Of a DNA stretch of 43,232 nt, positions 9,838-17,237 are shown one piece after another (the first letter of the stretch is position 1; every line of letters starts with the position of its first letter). The DNA is from an uncultured bacterium. Its GTDB lineage: Bacteria; Bacillota; Clostridia; Oscillospirales; Acutalibacteraceae. A program made the position numbers and the translations under genes. Under the pieces are notes generated by a model. That model had not been told where the DNA came from, did not search any database, and worked only from the letters and a program-made list of their open reading frames with translations. The stretch is from the NCBI GenBank assembly GCA_905215855.1, contig CAJMRT010000012.1, forward strand, positions 1-43,232, written 5' to 3'.

Positions 9838-10242
9838 ATGGGAAAACTTGATGAAATCTTTGACGATGTAGTTGTCAACGCAAAAGCCTGTGCGTCTGCT
9901 GTTTCGCAGAAAGCGTCAACAGTTTATGATGTTTCAAAGCACAAGATTACTGCCGCTGAAATTAGAGGCGATATCAACAAAAAGCTTCGTGAACTCGGTG
10001 CTCTTACATACAAAACTGAGGTTCACGGAACAGACAATTCACAACAGATTAAGCTTATCGTTTCGGAAATTTCCGATTTAAAAGATAATCTTGATGTTGT
10101 AAACGAACATATTGCCGTGGCAAAAGATCAGAGAAGATGTCCCGGATGCAATGCTGTTATTCCTAAAAATTCTGTATTCTGCAACATCTGCGGTATCAAG
10201 ATTGATGATGTTGACAGTGCAGAAGATGACTTTGAACTTTGA
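9838..10242 (+). CDS. Small zinc-ribbon protein of unknown function
   Basis: No specific family recognised. The protein has 134 residues. The N-terminal 90 are predicted helical and charged, with heptad-like spacing around KLIVSEISDLKDNLDVVNEH, and there is no signal peptide or membrane segment. The C-terminus holds two CxxC pairs, CPGCNAVIPKNSVFCNICG, a typical single zinc ribbon. This plan (coiled-coil plus C-terminal zinc ribbon) is frequent in small Firmicutes proteins without known function. The start follows AGAAAGG. It has its own promoter and lies 23 bases before the flippase gene, so the two may be co-transcribed. Confidence 0.8.
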   Translation: MGKLDEIFDDVVVNAKACASAVSQKASTVYDVSKHKITAAEIRGDINKKLRELGALTYKTEVHGTDNSQQIKLIVSEISDLKDNLDVVNEHIAVAKDQRRCPGCNAVIPKNSVFCNICGIKIDDVDSAEDDFEL

Positions 10243-10265
10243 TTTTTATTTACGGGTGATTATTT

Positions 10266-12122
10266 TTGTTTAAATTAAAAACTAAAAAATACAATGCCGT
10301 TGCAAATGCTGAGAAAGATGCTTCTCAGACCTTTGTTAAAGGTGCGGCAATTCTTACTCTCAGCATGGTAATTGTCAAGGTTTTCGGACTTCTTGACAAG
10401 GTTATTCTTACAGGCATTTTTTCAGGTGTTTCTTTTGAACAGGCTGTTGCAGGCGGAACGGAAACCGTCAATTTTGCATCTTTCGGTCTGGGTCTTTACA
10501 GTAATGCCTACGAAATTTTTGTCGTAATTTTCACGGTTGCAACGGGCGGTCTGCCGATAGCAATTTCAAGACTTGTATCTGAAAGTACGGCACAAAAACG
10601 ATTTAACGATGTAAAACAAATTCATAGGGTTTCAATTCCTTTCTTCGTTATTGTCGGCATTCTTTCATTTGCAATTCTTGTCGGTGCAAGCTTTATCTAT
10701 GTTCAGATTATCGAGTCACCGTATTCATTGCTCGGTATGCTCTGCCTTTCTCCGACGGTATTATTTGGTTGCCTCGTTTCAATTTACCGAGGATACTACG
10801 AAGGTCAGCGCAATATGTTTCCGACTGCCGTTTCGGAAATTATCGAGGCAACAATCAAGCTGTTTATCGGTGCATTCCTCGCTTACATCATTGCTCACCT
10901 CGGTATGAATTCTTATGCTGAGTCAGGCACAGTTTTCGGACTTTACATTGCAAATCAGACTGAGGCTTACCAGACAATCGTTTCATTCTCAGTTGCAGGT
11001 GCAATTATGGGCATTACGCTCGGCAGTGCCGCATCTTTTGTATTTTATATTCTTAAATTCAAAATTCAGGGTGACGGTATTCCGGAGGAATATTATCTCA
11101 ATTCTGTTGAGGCTCGTTCAAAAAGAGAAACTTTCAATAAAATTCTCAGAACAGCCATCCCTGTTGCAATGGGTTCACTCATTATGAGTGTCGGTTCTCT
11201 TATTGATCAGGTTATCGTTCAGCGTGTTCTGCTCAATATGATTGAAACAAATCCGCAAGCTTTGCAGGCACAGTACAGTCAGTATTTCACAGCCGATATG
11301 TTCTATGCCGATACTAAAACAATTCACACAAGCCTTTGGGGTTGTTACTCAGCCGCCCTCACATTCCTTCAGCTTGTAACCGCCGTAACTCAGGTGTTCG
11401 GTTCAAGTGCTATGCCGAATGTTACAAGTGCATGGACAAAGGGAAACAAGGACGAACTCAAAAAGTCAATCGAAACTGTCATCCGCCTTACAATGCTCTT
11501 TACATTCCCGATGGCTCTCGGTATGATGGCACTTTCGTTCCCGATTATGGGACTTGTGTATAACGATCCGCTTATTACAGATGTCGGCGGAAGAATCCTT
11601 TTAATTATGGGTGTCACAACAATCTTCGGTGCGGCATCAACTCCTGTATGCAGTATGCTTCAGGGCATCGGCAGGGTTGACCTTCCTATGAAACTATACA
11701 CAGTTTGTATGGCTATTAAAATCGGTATCACATGGATGTTTGTAAGCGTTCCCGAAATCAATGTTCAGGGTGCAACAGTCGGTTCAATGATAACATACGC
11801 AATTATGACAATTGTCGGAATGTATCTTCTTATCAGATATTCAAAAATCAAGCCTGACCTCTTTGGTACAACCGTGAAACCGCTTATTGCTGCTCTTGCA
11901 AGTGCTGCGTCTGCATTCGGTGTATATCACCTTATGGACGGCATTATCGGCTCTGCTAGAATGTCAATTGCAATTTCTATCGTAGTTGCAATCATTGTTG
12001 CGGTTATCGTTTATATTGCTGTATTGTTGATATTGCGTGCTTTTACGGCAACAGAACTGAAATTTTTGCCGAAAGGTGAGAAAATCGCAAAAACACTTGA
12101 AAAATTTGGACTGATTAGGTAA
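10266..12122 (+). CDS. SpoVB/YabM-type polysaccharide flippase (MOP superfamily)
   Basis: Integral membrane flippase of the multidrug/oligosaccharidyl-lipid/polysaccharide superfamily, in the SpoVB/YabM/MurJ branch that moves lipid-linked cell-wall precursors. It is 618 residues with about 14 hydrophobic segments; family features are GGLPIAISRLVSE in the first repeat and the YYEGQRNMFPTAVSEIIE segment. It is longer than typical members (about 520-550), mainly through loops such as residues 60-75 and around 320-350. The start is TTG at 10266 after an ACGGGTGA site. Position directly before mazG matches yabM-yabN of B. subtilis, which favours the YabM assignment. Whether it serves vegetative wall or spore cortex synthesis cannot be told. 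Confidence 0.85.
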   Translation: MFKLKTKKYNAVANAEKDASQTFVKGAAILTLSMVIVKVFGLLDKVILTGIFSGVSFEQAVAGGTETVNFASFGLGLYSNAYEIFVVIFTVATGGLPIAISRLVSESTAQKRFNDVKQIHRVSIPFFVIVGILSFAILVGASFIYVQIIESPYSLLGMLCLSPTVLFGCLVSIYRGYYEGQRNMFPTAVSEIIEATIKLFIGAFLAYIIAHLGMNSYAESGTVFGLYIANQTEAYQTIVSFSVAGAIMGITLGSAASFVFYILKFKIQGDGIPEEYYLNSVEARSKRETFNKILRTAIPVAMGSLIMSVGSLIDQVIVQRVLLNMIETNPQALQAQYSQYFTADMFYADTKTIHTSLWGCYSAALTFLQLVTAVTQVFGSSAMPNVTSAWTKGNKDELKKSIETVIRLTMLFTFPMALGMMALSFPIMGLVYNDPLITDVGGRILLIMGVTTIFGAASTPVCSMLQGIGRVDLPMKLYTVCMAIKIGITWMFVSVPEINVQGATVGSMITYAIMTIVGMYLLIRYSKIKPDLFGTTVKPLIAALASAASAFGVYHLMDGIIGSARMSIAISIVVAIIVAVIVYIAVLLILRAFTATELKFLPKGEKIAKTLEKFGLIR

Positions 12123-12200
12123 AATATATATCTGTTGCGGTTATTTACGCAACTTATTTCAAAAACTGTTTTTATATAAGATTTATCGGAGATGTCACGG

Positions 12201-12998
12201 ATGAAATTTACAGAAAAAGAAAATTATAATTTTAATGACCTTGTTGAAATAGTAAAGATTCTCCGTGCTCCCGACGGTTGTCCGTGGGACAGAGAACAAA
12301 CTCACAAATCAATCCGTTCAAATTTTATTGAGGAAACTTATGAGGCTGTTGAGGCCATTGATACCGATGACCTTGATTTGCTCAAAGAGGAACTCGGTGA
12401 TGTTCTTCTTCAAGTTGCACTTCATGCTGAAATTGAAAGCGAGCAGGGAACTTTTGATATTAACGATGTTTGTGACGGAATCTGCAAAAAGCTTATAATC
12501 CGTCATCCGCATGTTTTCGGTGATGTCAAGGCTGATACAACCGAAAAGGTTCTCAAAAACTGGGATGCAATCAAGATGAAAACAAAATCTCAGAAAACTC
12601 AAACTCAGGCAATTCTCAGCGTGTCAAAGGCACTTCCGTCACTTATGAGAAGTACAAAAATCCAGCAGAAAGCTGCCAAGGTTGGCTTTGACTGGGAAAA
12701 TGTTGACGGCGCTCTTGATAAACTTTTTGAAGAATGTAATGAACTCAAGGCGGCTATTGAAAATAACGATACAGAAAATCAGCGTGAAGAACTCGGTGAT
12801 GTTCTGTTTTCAGCAGTAAATGTCGCAAGATTCCTTAATATTGACAGTGAGCACGCACTCTACGATGCCTGCGATAAATTCACAGACCGTTTTTCATCAG
12901 TCGAAAAGCTTGCAAATGAGCGTGGTATTGATATGAAAACGGCACCATTATCAGTACTCGATTCCCTTTGGGATGAAGTTAAATTATCTAAGAATTAA
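12201..12998 (+). CDS. mazG: Nucleoside triphosphate pyrophosphohydrolase MazG
   Basis: Hydrolyses (d)NTPs to monophosphates and pyrophosphate, a housekeeping role. It is 265 residues with two MazG domains. The first has APDGCPWDREQTH and the acidic metal motif EETYEAVEA with EELGDVLLQV; the second has FEECNELKAAI and EELGDVLFSAVN. An ATG lies at 12192, but it directly abuts the CGGAG site; the ATG at 12201 has a nine-base spacing and begins at the conserved region, so I prefer it. Corresponds to the MazG part of B. subtilis YabN; the N-terminal methylase domain of YabN is absent here. The 78 bases before it contain a short hairpin (12134-12153) without a T-run. Confidence 0.94.
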   Translation: MKFTEKENYNFNDLVEIVKILRAPDGCPWDREQTHKSIRSNFIEETYEAVEAIDTDDLDLLKEELGDVLLQVALHAEIESEQGTFDINDVCDGICKKLIIRHPHVFGDVKADTTEKVLKNWDAIKMKTKSQKTQTQAILSVSKALPSLMRSTKIQQKAAKVGFDWENVDGALDKLFEECNELKAAIENNDTENQREELGDVLFSAVNVARFLNIDSEHALYDACDKFTDRFSSVEKLANERGIDMKTAPLSVLDSLWDEVKLSKN

Positions 12999-13015
12999 AT
13001 TGGAGGTTTATTATT

Positions 13016-13291
13016 ATGAACAAGACAGAACTTATTGCTGCTGTAGCAGAAAAGAGCGGCATTTCAAAGAAAGATGCTGAAAAGGCTGTTTCATCAACAA
13101 TTGAAACAATCATTAACACAGTTGCTGAAGGTGAAAAGATTCAGATTGCCGGTTTCGGTACATTTGAGCAGCGTCAGAGAAACGCAAGAACAGGTTGTGA
13201 CCCAAGAACAGGTAAGTCAATTGAAATCCCTGCTTCAAAGGTTCCTGCATTCAAGGCCGGCAAGGGCTTCAAGGATGTTGTAAACAAGTAA
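13016..13291 (+). CDS. hup: HU-family DNA-binding protein
   Basis: Histone-like nucleoid protein, a dimer that bends DNA. It is 91 residues, the standard HU length. It starts MNKTELIAAVAEKSG and contains GFGTFEQRQRNARTG, the DNA-binding arm with RNPxTG-like sequence (here CDPRTGKSIEIPAS), and the C-terminal FKAGKGFKDVVN. The start follows GGAGG closely. It uses AAG-rich codons more than its neighbours, as expected of a highly expressed gene. Position between mazG and rqcP is a frequent Clostridia arrangement, and a strong terminator follows directly. Confidence 0.97.
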   Translation: MNKTELIAAVAEKSGISKKDAEKAVSSTIETIINTVAEGEKIQIAGFGTFEQRQRNARTGCDPRTGKSIEIPASKVPAFKAGKGFKDVVNK

Positions 13292-13305
13292 TTCGTTTTC
13301 TTTTC

Positions 13306-13343
13306 GGGTAATGGTACGCTGTGTATCATTACCCTGTTTTTTT
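13306..13343 (+). terminator. Rho-independent terminator after HU
   Basis: A 12-pair stem starts with GGGTAATG at 13306-13313 and closes with CATTACCC at 13327-13334, with a five-base loop, followed by TGTTTTTTT. It separates the abundant HU transcript from rqcP, which starts only 20 bases later and must rely on read-through or a promoter I cannot see. Confidence 0.9.
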
Positions 13344-13362
13344 ATTGAAAGGAAGTGTATAT

Positions 13363-13605
13363 ATGCGACTCGATAAATATCTAAAGGTTTCAAGACTTAT
13401 CAAACGCAGAACTGTTGCAAATGAGGCTTGCGATGCAGGCAAAATTACCGTAAACGATAAGGTTGCCCGTGCATCATACGATGTTAAGGTTGGCGATGTA
13501 ATTGAAATCACACTCGGTACAAAAAGTGTAAAAGTTAAGGTAACAGAGGTAAAAGAGGTTGTCCGCAAGGAAGATGCCGCAACAATGTATGAGGCGGTTG
13601 TCTGA
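13363..13605 (+). CDS. rqcP: S4-domain ribosome quality control protein RqcP
   Basis: Small S4 RNA-binding protein that works with RqcH on stalled 50S subunits to add alanine tails (known for B. subtilis RqcP/YabO). It is 80 residues, the whole being one S4 domain: MRLDKYLKVSRLIKRRT, then AGKITVNDKVARASYDVKVGD and a basic tail. The frame is open upstream to 13321, but that part lies in the HU terminator; the ATG at 13363 follows AAAGGAAG and begins at the conserved residues. RqcP is distinguished from Hsp15 by length and by its position before yabP-yabQ-divIC. Confidence 0.92.
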   Translation: MRLDKYLKVSRLIKRRTVANEACDAGKITVNDKVARASYDVKVGDVIEITLGTKSVKVKVTEVKEVVRKEDAATMYEAVV

Positions 13606-13644
13606 TTTTATTCTCCAAAATATAAAGAATAATTTTATTCATTT

Positions 13645-13680
13645 CTCCGTATAAATTATTGATAACTAATTTGTACGGAG
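13645..13680 (+). promoter_or_regulatory. Inverted repeat covering the yabP ribosome binding site
   Basis: CTCCGTA (13645-13651) is the exact reverse complement of TACGGAG (13674-13680), and the right arm contains the yabP Shine-Dalgarno GGAGG. If it folds in the mRNA it would mask the site. The 22-base AT-rich loop makes this a modest structure, so the role is inference. Confidence 0.35.
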
Positions 13681-13688
13681 GTTTTTTT

Positions 13689-13961
13689 ATGCAAGAAATG
13701 CCAAAGGCTAAGAATCACACCATAATGCTTGATAACAGAGGAAAACTTGTGATGACGGGAGCGGAAGATGTGTCGGGTTTCAATGAAGAAACCGTTTCGG
13801 TCAAAACCTCTTGTGGCTGCCTTGTAATCAAGGGCGAAAATCTTCACATTGACAAGCTGAATCTTGAAACAGGCGATGTGTCCATTGACGGCAAAATCAA
13901 CGCAATGCAGTACCTCGGCAACGGTGCGTCAAAATCAAAGCTTTCAAAGCTCTTTAAGTAG
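13689..13961 (+). CDS. yabP: Sporulation protein YabP
   Basis: Small protein of the YabP/YqfC family, needed for efficient sporulation in B. subtilis where it is made in the mother cell. It is 90 residues. Family features are NHTIMLDNRGKLVMTGAEDV, then a central FNEETVSVKTSCGCLVIKG and the final LNLETGDVSIDGKINAMQY. No membrane segment is visible. The ATG at 13689 follows GGAGG; a frame extension up to 13659 has no ribosome site. It is eight bases from yabQ, as in B. subtilis. Confidence 0.88.
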   Translation: MQEMPKAKNHTIMLDNRGKLVMTGAEDVSGFNEETVSVKTSCGCLVIKGENLHIDKLNLETGDVSIDGKINAMQYLGNGASKSKLSKLFK

Positions 13962-13969
13962 GTGTAATT

Positions 13970-14440
13970 TTGGAACTGACTTTTGCACAGCAATCAATGG
14001 CTTTTCTGTATTCGCTGATATTCGGAGCAGCTGCCGGTCTGCTTTATGATATATTTAAAATTATCAGAATGACATTTTGCAGGAGCAAAATTTCCGTTTT
14101 CGCTCTTGACTTTATCTATGTGTTCATAGTGTCACTAAATCTGTTCATTTTCTCGGCGGCATATATGCTCGGATTTGTCAGAGTATTTGTAATGTTCGGC
14201 TCAATTATGGGATTTTTGGTTTGCAGACTTACCATGGGTCGCCTTCTGTCACTTGTCTATTGTCCGTTGATTTGTTTCAGCAAAAGACTTTGTGTGAAAA
14301 TTTCCCGAAAAATTAAAAAAAATCTCAAAAAGCTATTGAAAAACAGCAACAAGATATTGTATAATGTGAGTAAGAATAAAGGTATATTTAGAAACAATGA
14401 TAATAACTCAGTAGAGAAAGCAGATAGTTTTAAAAAATGA
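13970..14440 (+). CDS. yabQ: Spore cortex biosynthesis protein YabQ
   Basis: Membrane protein of the YabQ family, required for spore cortex formation in B. subtilis and located in the outer forespore membrane. It is 156 residues with three to four hydrophobic segments in residues 10-105, including SLIFGAAAGLLYDIFKIIR, which is the recognisable family start. A basic Lys/Asn-rich tail follows. The start is TTG at 13970 after AGGTG. It overlaps divIC by four bases (ATGA), so division and cortex genes are translationally linked here. Assignment rests on the fold pattern and the neighbourhood. Confidence 0.85.
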   Translation: MELTFAQQSMAFLYSLIFGAAAGLLYDIFKIIRMTFCRSKISVFALDFIYVFIVSLNLFIFSAAYMLGFVRVFVMFGSIMGFLVCRLTMGRLLSLVYCPLICFSKRLCVKISRKIKKNLKKLLKNSNKILYNVSKNKGIFRNNDNNSVEKADSFKK

Positions 14441-14811
14441 AAAAAAGCACAAAGAAAGAAAAAAAAAGCACTGCAGTTTCTCAGCAGACCGAAGAAAACG
14501 AAATCAAGGAGATAACTCCGAAAAAGCGTAAAAAGGGAAGATACATTTTGATATATCTTGCAGTTATCGGTTTTGTATTTTATGCCGTAATTACAATCAT
14601 CAATCAGAATGTTCAGATTGCTGAGAAAAAGTCAGAGCTTACGGATTTACAGCAACAAATCAGTGTTGTGGAGATTCAGTCACAGTACCTAAAAAAGGTT
14701 CAAAACTACAAAGGTGACGATCTCAAAAAATACATTGAAAAAATAGCTAAAGATGAATTAGGCTATGTCGGTGACGGTGAAAGAATTTTCATCAATGTTG
14801 CCGGAGAATAA
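14437..14811 (+). CDS. divIC: Septum formation initiator DivIC/FtsB-like
   Basis: Bitopic division protein that forms a complex with FtsL and DivIB at the septum. It is 124 residues. The plan is a Lys-rich cytoplasmic tail (1-35), one membrane segment (about 36-58, ILIYLAVIGFVFYAVI), a coiled coil (60-90, with AEKKSELTDLQQQISVVE) and the terminal DELGYVGDGERIF. This last segment matches the KeelGYVxPGE-type end of the family. It overlaps yabQ as ATGA and is followed by the S1 protein gene, the same order as in B. subtilis yabQ-divIC-yabR. Confidence 0.92.
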   Translation: MKKSTKKEKKSTAVSQQTEENEIKEITPKKRKKGRYILIYLAVIGFVFYAVITIINQNVQIAEKKSELTDLQQQISVVEIQSQYLKKVQNYKGDDLKKYIEKIAKDELGYVGDGERIFINVAGE

Positions 14812-14847
14812 AAGGGTAGAAATAATTTTAAGGGGTAATAAATTTAT

Positions 14848-15342
14848 ATGGCTATTGAAGTCGGAATGATTCTGGAAGGCAAAGTATCAGGTATTACAAA
14901 ATTCGGCGCATTTGTTGATTTGCCGGATTCAAAAACCGGTATGGTACACATCTCAGAGGTTGCACCTACCTTCATCAATGAAATCAGTGATTATGTAAAA
15001 ATCGGACAAGAAGTAAAGGTAAAGGTGCTTGCACTCAATGACGGAAAAATCAGCCTGTCAATGAAACAGGCTCTTCCAAAAGAGCAGCAGCAACAGCAGA
15101 GAAAGCGTTCTGACAGACCTCAAAGACAGAATCACAGAAGCAGAGAGCCATACAAGCCCGCTCCGCCCGTAACATCCCCGGGTGATTATGAGTGGCAGAG
15201 TTCACGCAGAAATGCTCCCTCTTCGTTTGAGGATATGATGTCAAAGTTCAAGCAGACAAGCGAGGATAAGATGTCTGCCCTTAAGCGTGGCGGAGAAAGC
15301 CGTGGCTACAGCCGCAGAGGCAACGGTAACGGCAGAAAATAA
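14848..15342 (+). CDS. S1 RNA-binding domain protein (YabR type)
   Basis: General RNA-binding protein of unknown precise role. The 164 residues contain one S1 domain at residues 4-72 (VGMILEGKVSGITKFGAFVD, then GMVHISEVA and the final GKISLSMKQ). A low-complexity tail rich in Gln, Arg, Ser and Gly follows (about 78-164), including a QQQQQ-like run and RGGESRGYSRRGNG, probably disordered and RNA-binding. The start follows AAGGGGTAA. B. subtilis YabR occupies the same place after divIC, which supports orthology. Confidence 0.9.
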   Translation: MAIEVGMILEGKVSGITKFGAFVDLPDSKTGMVHISEVAPTFINEISDYVKIGQEVKVKVLALNDGKISLSMKQALPKEQQQQQRKRSDRPQRQNHRSREPYKPAPPVTSPGDYEWQSSRRNAPSSFEDMMSKFKQTSEDKMSALKRGGESRGYSRRGNGNGRK

Positions 15343-15369
15343 AAATATAATATAAGGGAGGCAGATTTT

Positions 15370-15906
15370 ATGAAAATCACCTACACAGCAAGAAAAGTAA
15401 ACCTCAGAGATAACTTTAAGGAAAGATGCGAGAAAAAGCTTTCAAAGTTTAATCGTATTTTCTCAGAGGACGCTTCTGTCAATGTAGTTGTCACCCTCGA
15501 AAAGAATCGTCAGACTGTAGAAATTACAATCCGTGACAACGGTATGATTTATCGTGCCGAAAGCACAATGCCCGAAATGAACGATGCCCTTGACAAGGTT
15601 TGTGATGTTCTTATGCGTCAGATTCGCAAGAACAAAACAAGACTTGAAAAGAAAATTAAATCTGCAGGTATTGAAGATTTAATCATGGAAGCTCCTCAGG
15701 CTGATGAACCGGAGGATGATGATTACAGAATAGTTCGTAAAAAGCATGTACTTGTTAAACCAATTACTGTTGATGAGGCTATTCTTGAGATGAATATGGT
15801 AAACCATAACTTCTTTATGTTTATCAATTCCGAAACCGATGAAATCAATGTTGTTTACAAGCGTGCAGATGGCAACTACGGTTTGCTCGAACCAACAACC
15901 GACTGA
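15370..15906 (+). CDS. hpf: Long-form ribosome hibernation promoting factor
   Basis: Binds 30S in the decoding region and dimerises ribosomes into 100S particles in slow growth. It is 178 residues, the long form. The N-terminal S30AE/HPF domain is MKITYTARKVNLRDN with the Lys-rich 40-105 region. A linker (110-122) rich in acidic residues leads to the C-terminal dimerisation domain, VRKKHVLVKPITVDEAILEM to NYGLLEPT. It follows AAGGGAGG and lies 27 bases after the S1 gene. A strong terminator follows, so it ends the cluster. Long HPF is the usual type in Firmicutes. Confidence 0.96.
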   Translation: MKITYTARKVNLRDNFKERCEKKLSKFNRIFSEDASVNVVVTLEKNRQTVEITIRDNGMIYRAESTMPEMNDALDKVCDVLMRQIRKNKTRLEKKIKSAGIEDLIMEAPQADEPEDDDYRIVRKKHVLVKPITVDEAILEMNMVNHNFFMFINSETDEINVVYKRADGNYGLLEPTTD

Positions 15907-15920
15907 TTCTTAAAAGCATG

Positions 15921-15954
15921 GGGTATCGGTTAATTCCGATACCCTGTTTTTTTT
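15921..15954 (+). terminator. Rho-independent terminator after hpf
   Basis: GGGTATCGG (15921-15929) pairs with CCGATACCC (15936-15944) around a six-base loop, followed by TGTTTTTTTT. A perfect nine-pair stem. Confidence 0.93.
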
Positions 15955-16025
15955 GTGTCTGTATCCCTATAAAACAGCCGGTTAATATTATTTCAAATGA
16001 ATGTGATATAAAAACGGAGAAAAGT

Positions 16026-17141
16026 ATGAATATGAAATTTTCCGCTCCCTGCATATTTGGTCTTGAAGGACTTTGTGCAAACGAGCTAAGGTATCTTGGT
16101 GTTGAAAATGTCAATGCCGAAAACGGAAGAGTAACCTTTACAGGCGACTGGTCAACTCTTGCACTTGCAAACATAAACTCACGCTATGCGGAACGAATTC
16201 TCATTTTACTTGATGAATTTGAGGTTCACAGCTTTGATGAACTGTTTGAAGGAGTAAAAGCAATTCCGTGGGAAAGTTATATAGGAATTTCCGAGGCATT
16301 TCCTGTAAAGGGAAGATGCCTTGATTCTGACCTTATGAGTGTTCCCGATTGTCAGAAAATCGTCAAAAAAGCGGTTGCAGACCGCCTTTCACAGAAATAT
16401 ATGCTCCCTTGGTTTGATGAAACAGGTGCTCCGCATCAGATTCAGTTTCTTATTCTTCATAACAAAGTTAGCATAATGCTTGACACTTCGGGAGCAGGTT
16501 TGCACAAAAGAGGTTATCGAGCCGATTCAAATGACGCTCCTATAAAAGAAACTCTCGCCGCTGCAATGGTTGAGCTATCAAGAGTAAGAGCAAATCATTT
16601 TGTTACAGACCCAATGTGTGGCAGCGGTACAATCCTCATTGAGGCAGCAATGAAAGCACTGAATATCGCTCCGGGGCTTAACCGATATTTTGCTTGCGAA
16701 CACTGGAATTGTGTCCCGAAAGATGTTTTTGAAAAGGCGAGAGAAACCTCAAAGGAAAAAATTCGCCACAATTCAACTTTTAGAGCGACAGGCTACGATA
16801 TTGATGATTCCGCACTTGCAATAGCAAAGAAAAATGCGGAAATTGCCGGTGTTGCCGACAGAATAACTTTTGCAAACCGTGACATTAAAGATTTTCAGCT
16901 TGAGGACGGTTTTCAGACAATCATCACAAATCCACCATACGGCGAACGATTGCTTGATGTAAAATCAGCTGAAAAGCTGTATGCGGTTATGGGTGAACAT
17001 TTTAAAAGAATGAATGGCAAGAGTTACACAATAATCAGTCCTGACGATGATTTTGAAAAAATCTTCGGAAGAAAAGCGGATAAACGCCGTAAGCTGTACA
17101 ACGGAACTCTTAAATGTCAGCTTTATATGTATTTTAAATAA
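16026..17141 (+). CDS. THUMP-domain class I RNA methyltransferase (RlmL/YpsC-like)
   Basis: SAM-dependent methyltransferase, probably acting on 23S rRNA (guanine N2), as its E. coli relative RlmL does. It is 371 residues. A ferredoxin-like plus THUMP region occupies about residues 1-160, then the Rossmann domain with TDPMCGSGTILIEAA (Asp195) and the catalytic NPPYGER motif (Asn302). It lacks the RlmK domain of E. coli RlmL, so it matches B. subtilis YpsC in size. The frame is open back to 15918, inside the previous terminator; the ATG at 16026 follows GGAG and starts the conserved MNMKFSAPCIFGLEG. Confidence 0.9.
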   Translation: MNMKFSAPCIFGLEGLCANELRYLGVENVNAENGRVTFTGDWSTLALANINSRYAERILILLDEFEVHSFDELFEGVKAIPWESYIGISEAFPVKGRCLDSDLMSVPDCQKIVKKAVADRLSQKYMLPWFDETGAPHQIQFLILHNKVSIMLDTSGAGLHKRGYRADSNDAPIKETLAAAMVELSRVRANHFVTDPMCGSGTILIEAAMKALNIAPGLNRYFACEHWNCVPKDVFEKARETSKEKIRHNSTFRATGYDIDDSALAIAKKNAEIAGVADRITFANRDIKDFQLEDGFQTIITNPPYGERLLDVKSAEKLYAVMGEHFKRMNGKSYTIISPDDDFEKIFGRKADKRRKLYNGTLKCQLYMYFK

Positions 17142-17171
17142 GTAAATCTGCATTGCAACAGTATAAAATAG

Positions 17172-17200
17172 TTGATTTTCTTTCATATTTATAGTATGAT
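17172..17200 (+). promoter_or_regulatory. Sigma-A-type promoter before the two-repeat membrane protein
   Basis: TTGATT (17172-17177) and TATGAT (17195-17200) with a 17-base spacer. It predicts a leader of about 30 bases to the TTG start at 17238. Confidence 0.75.
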
Positions 17201-17237
17201 AGAAGTTAATGAGACAAAATATAAGGAGGTATCACAG

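Noticed and set aside
12134..12153. GTTGCG/CGCAAC hairpin before mazG as a terminator
   Set aside because: No T-run follows and the stem is only six pairs.
12192..12200. ATG at 12192 as the start of mazG
   Set aside because: It directly abuts the CGGAG ribosome site; the ATG at 12201 has normal spacing.
13606..13688. Sigma-E promoter before yabP
   Set aside because: CGTATAAA resembles the -10, but there is no acceptable -35 at 14 bases upstream.
15918..16025. Upstream extension of the THUMP methyltransferase
   Set aside because: It starts within the hpf terminator and encodes residues not seen in the family; the ATG at 16026 has a ribosome site.
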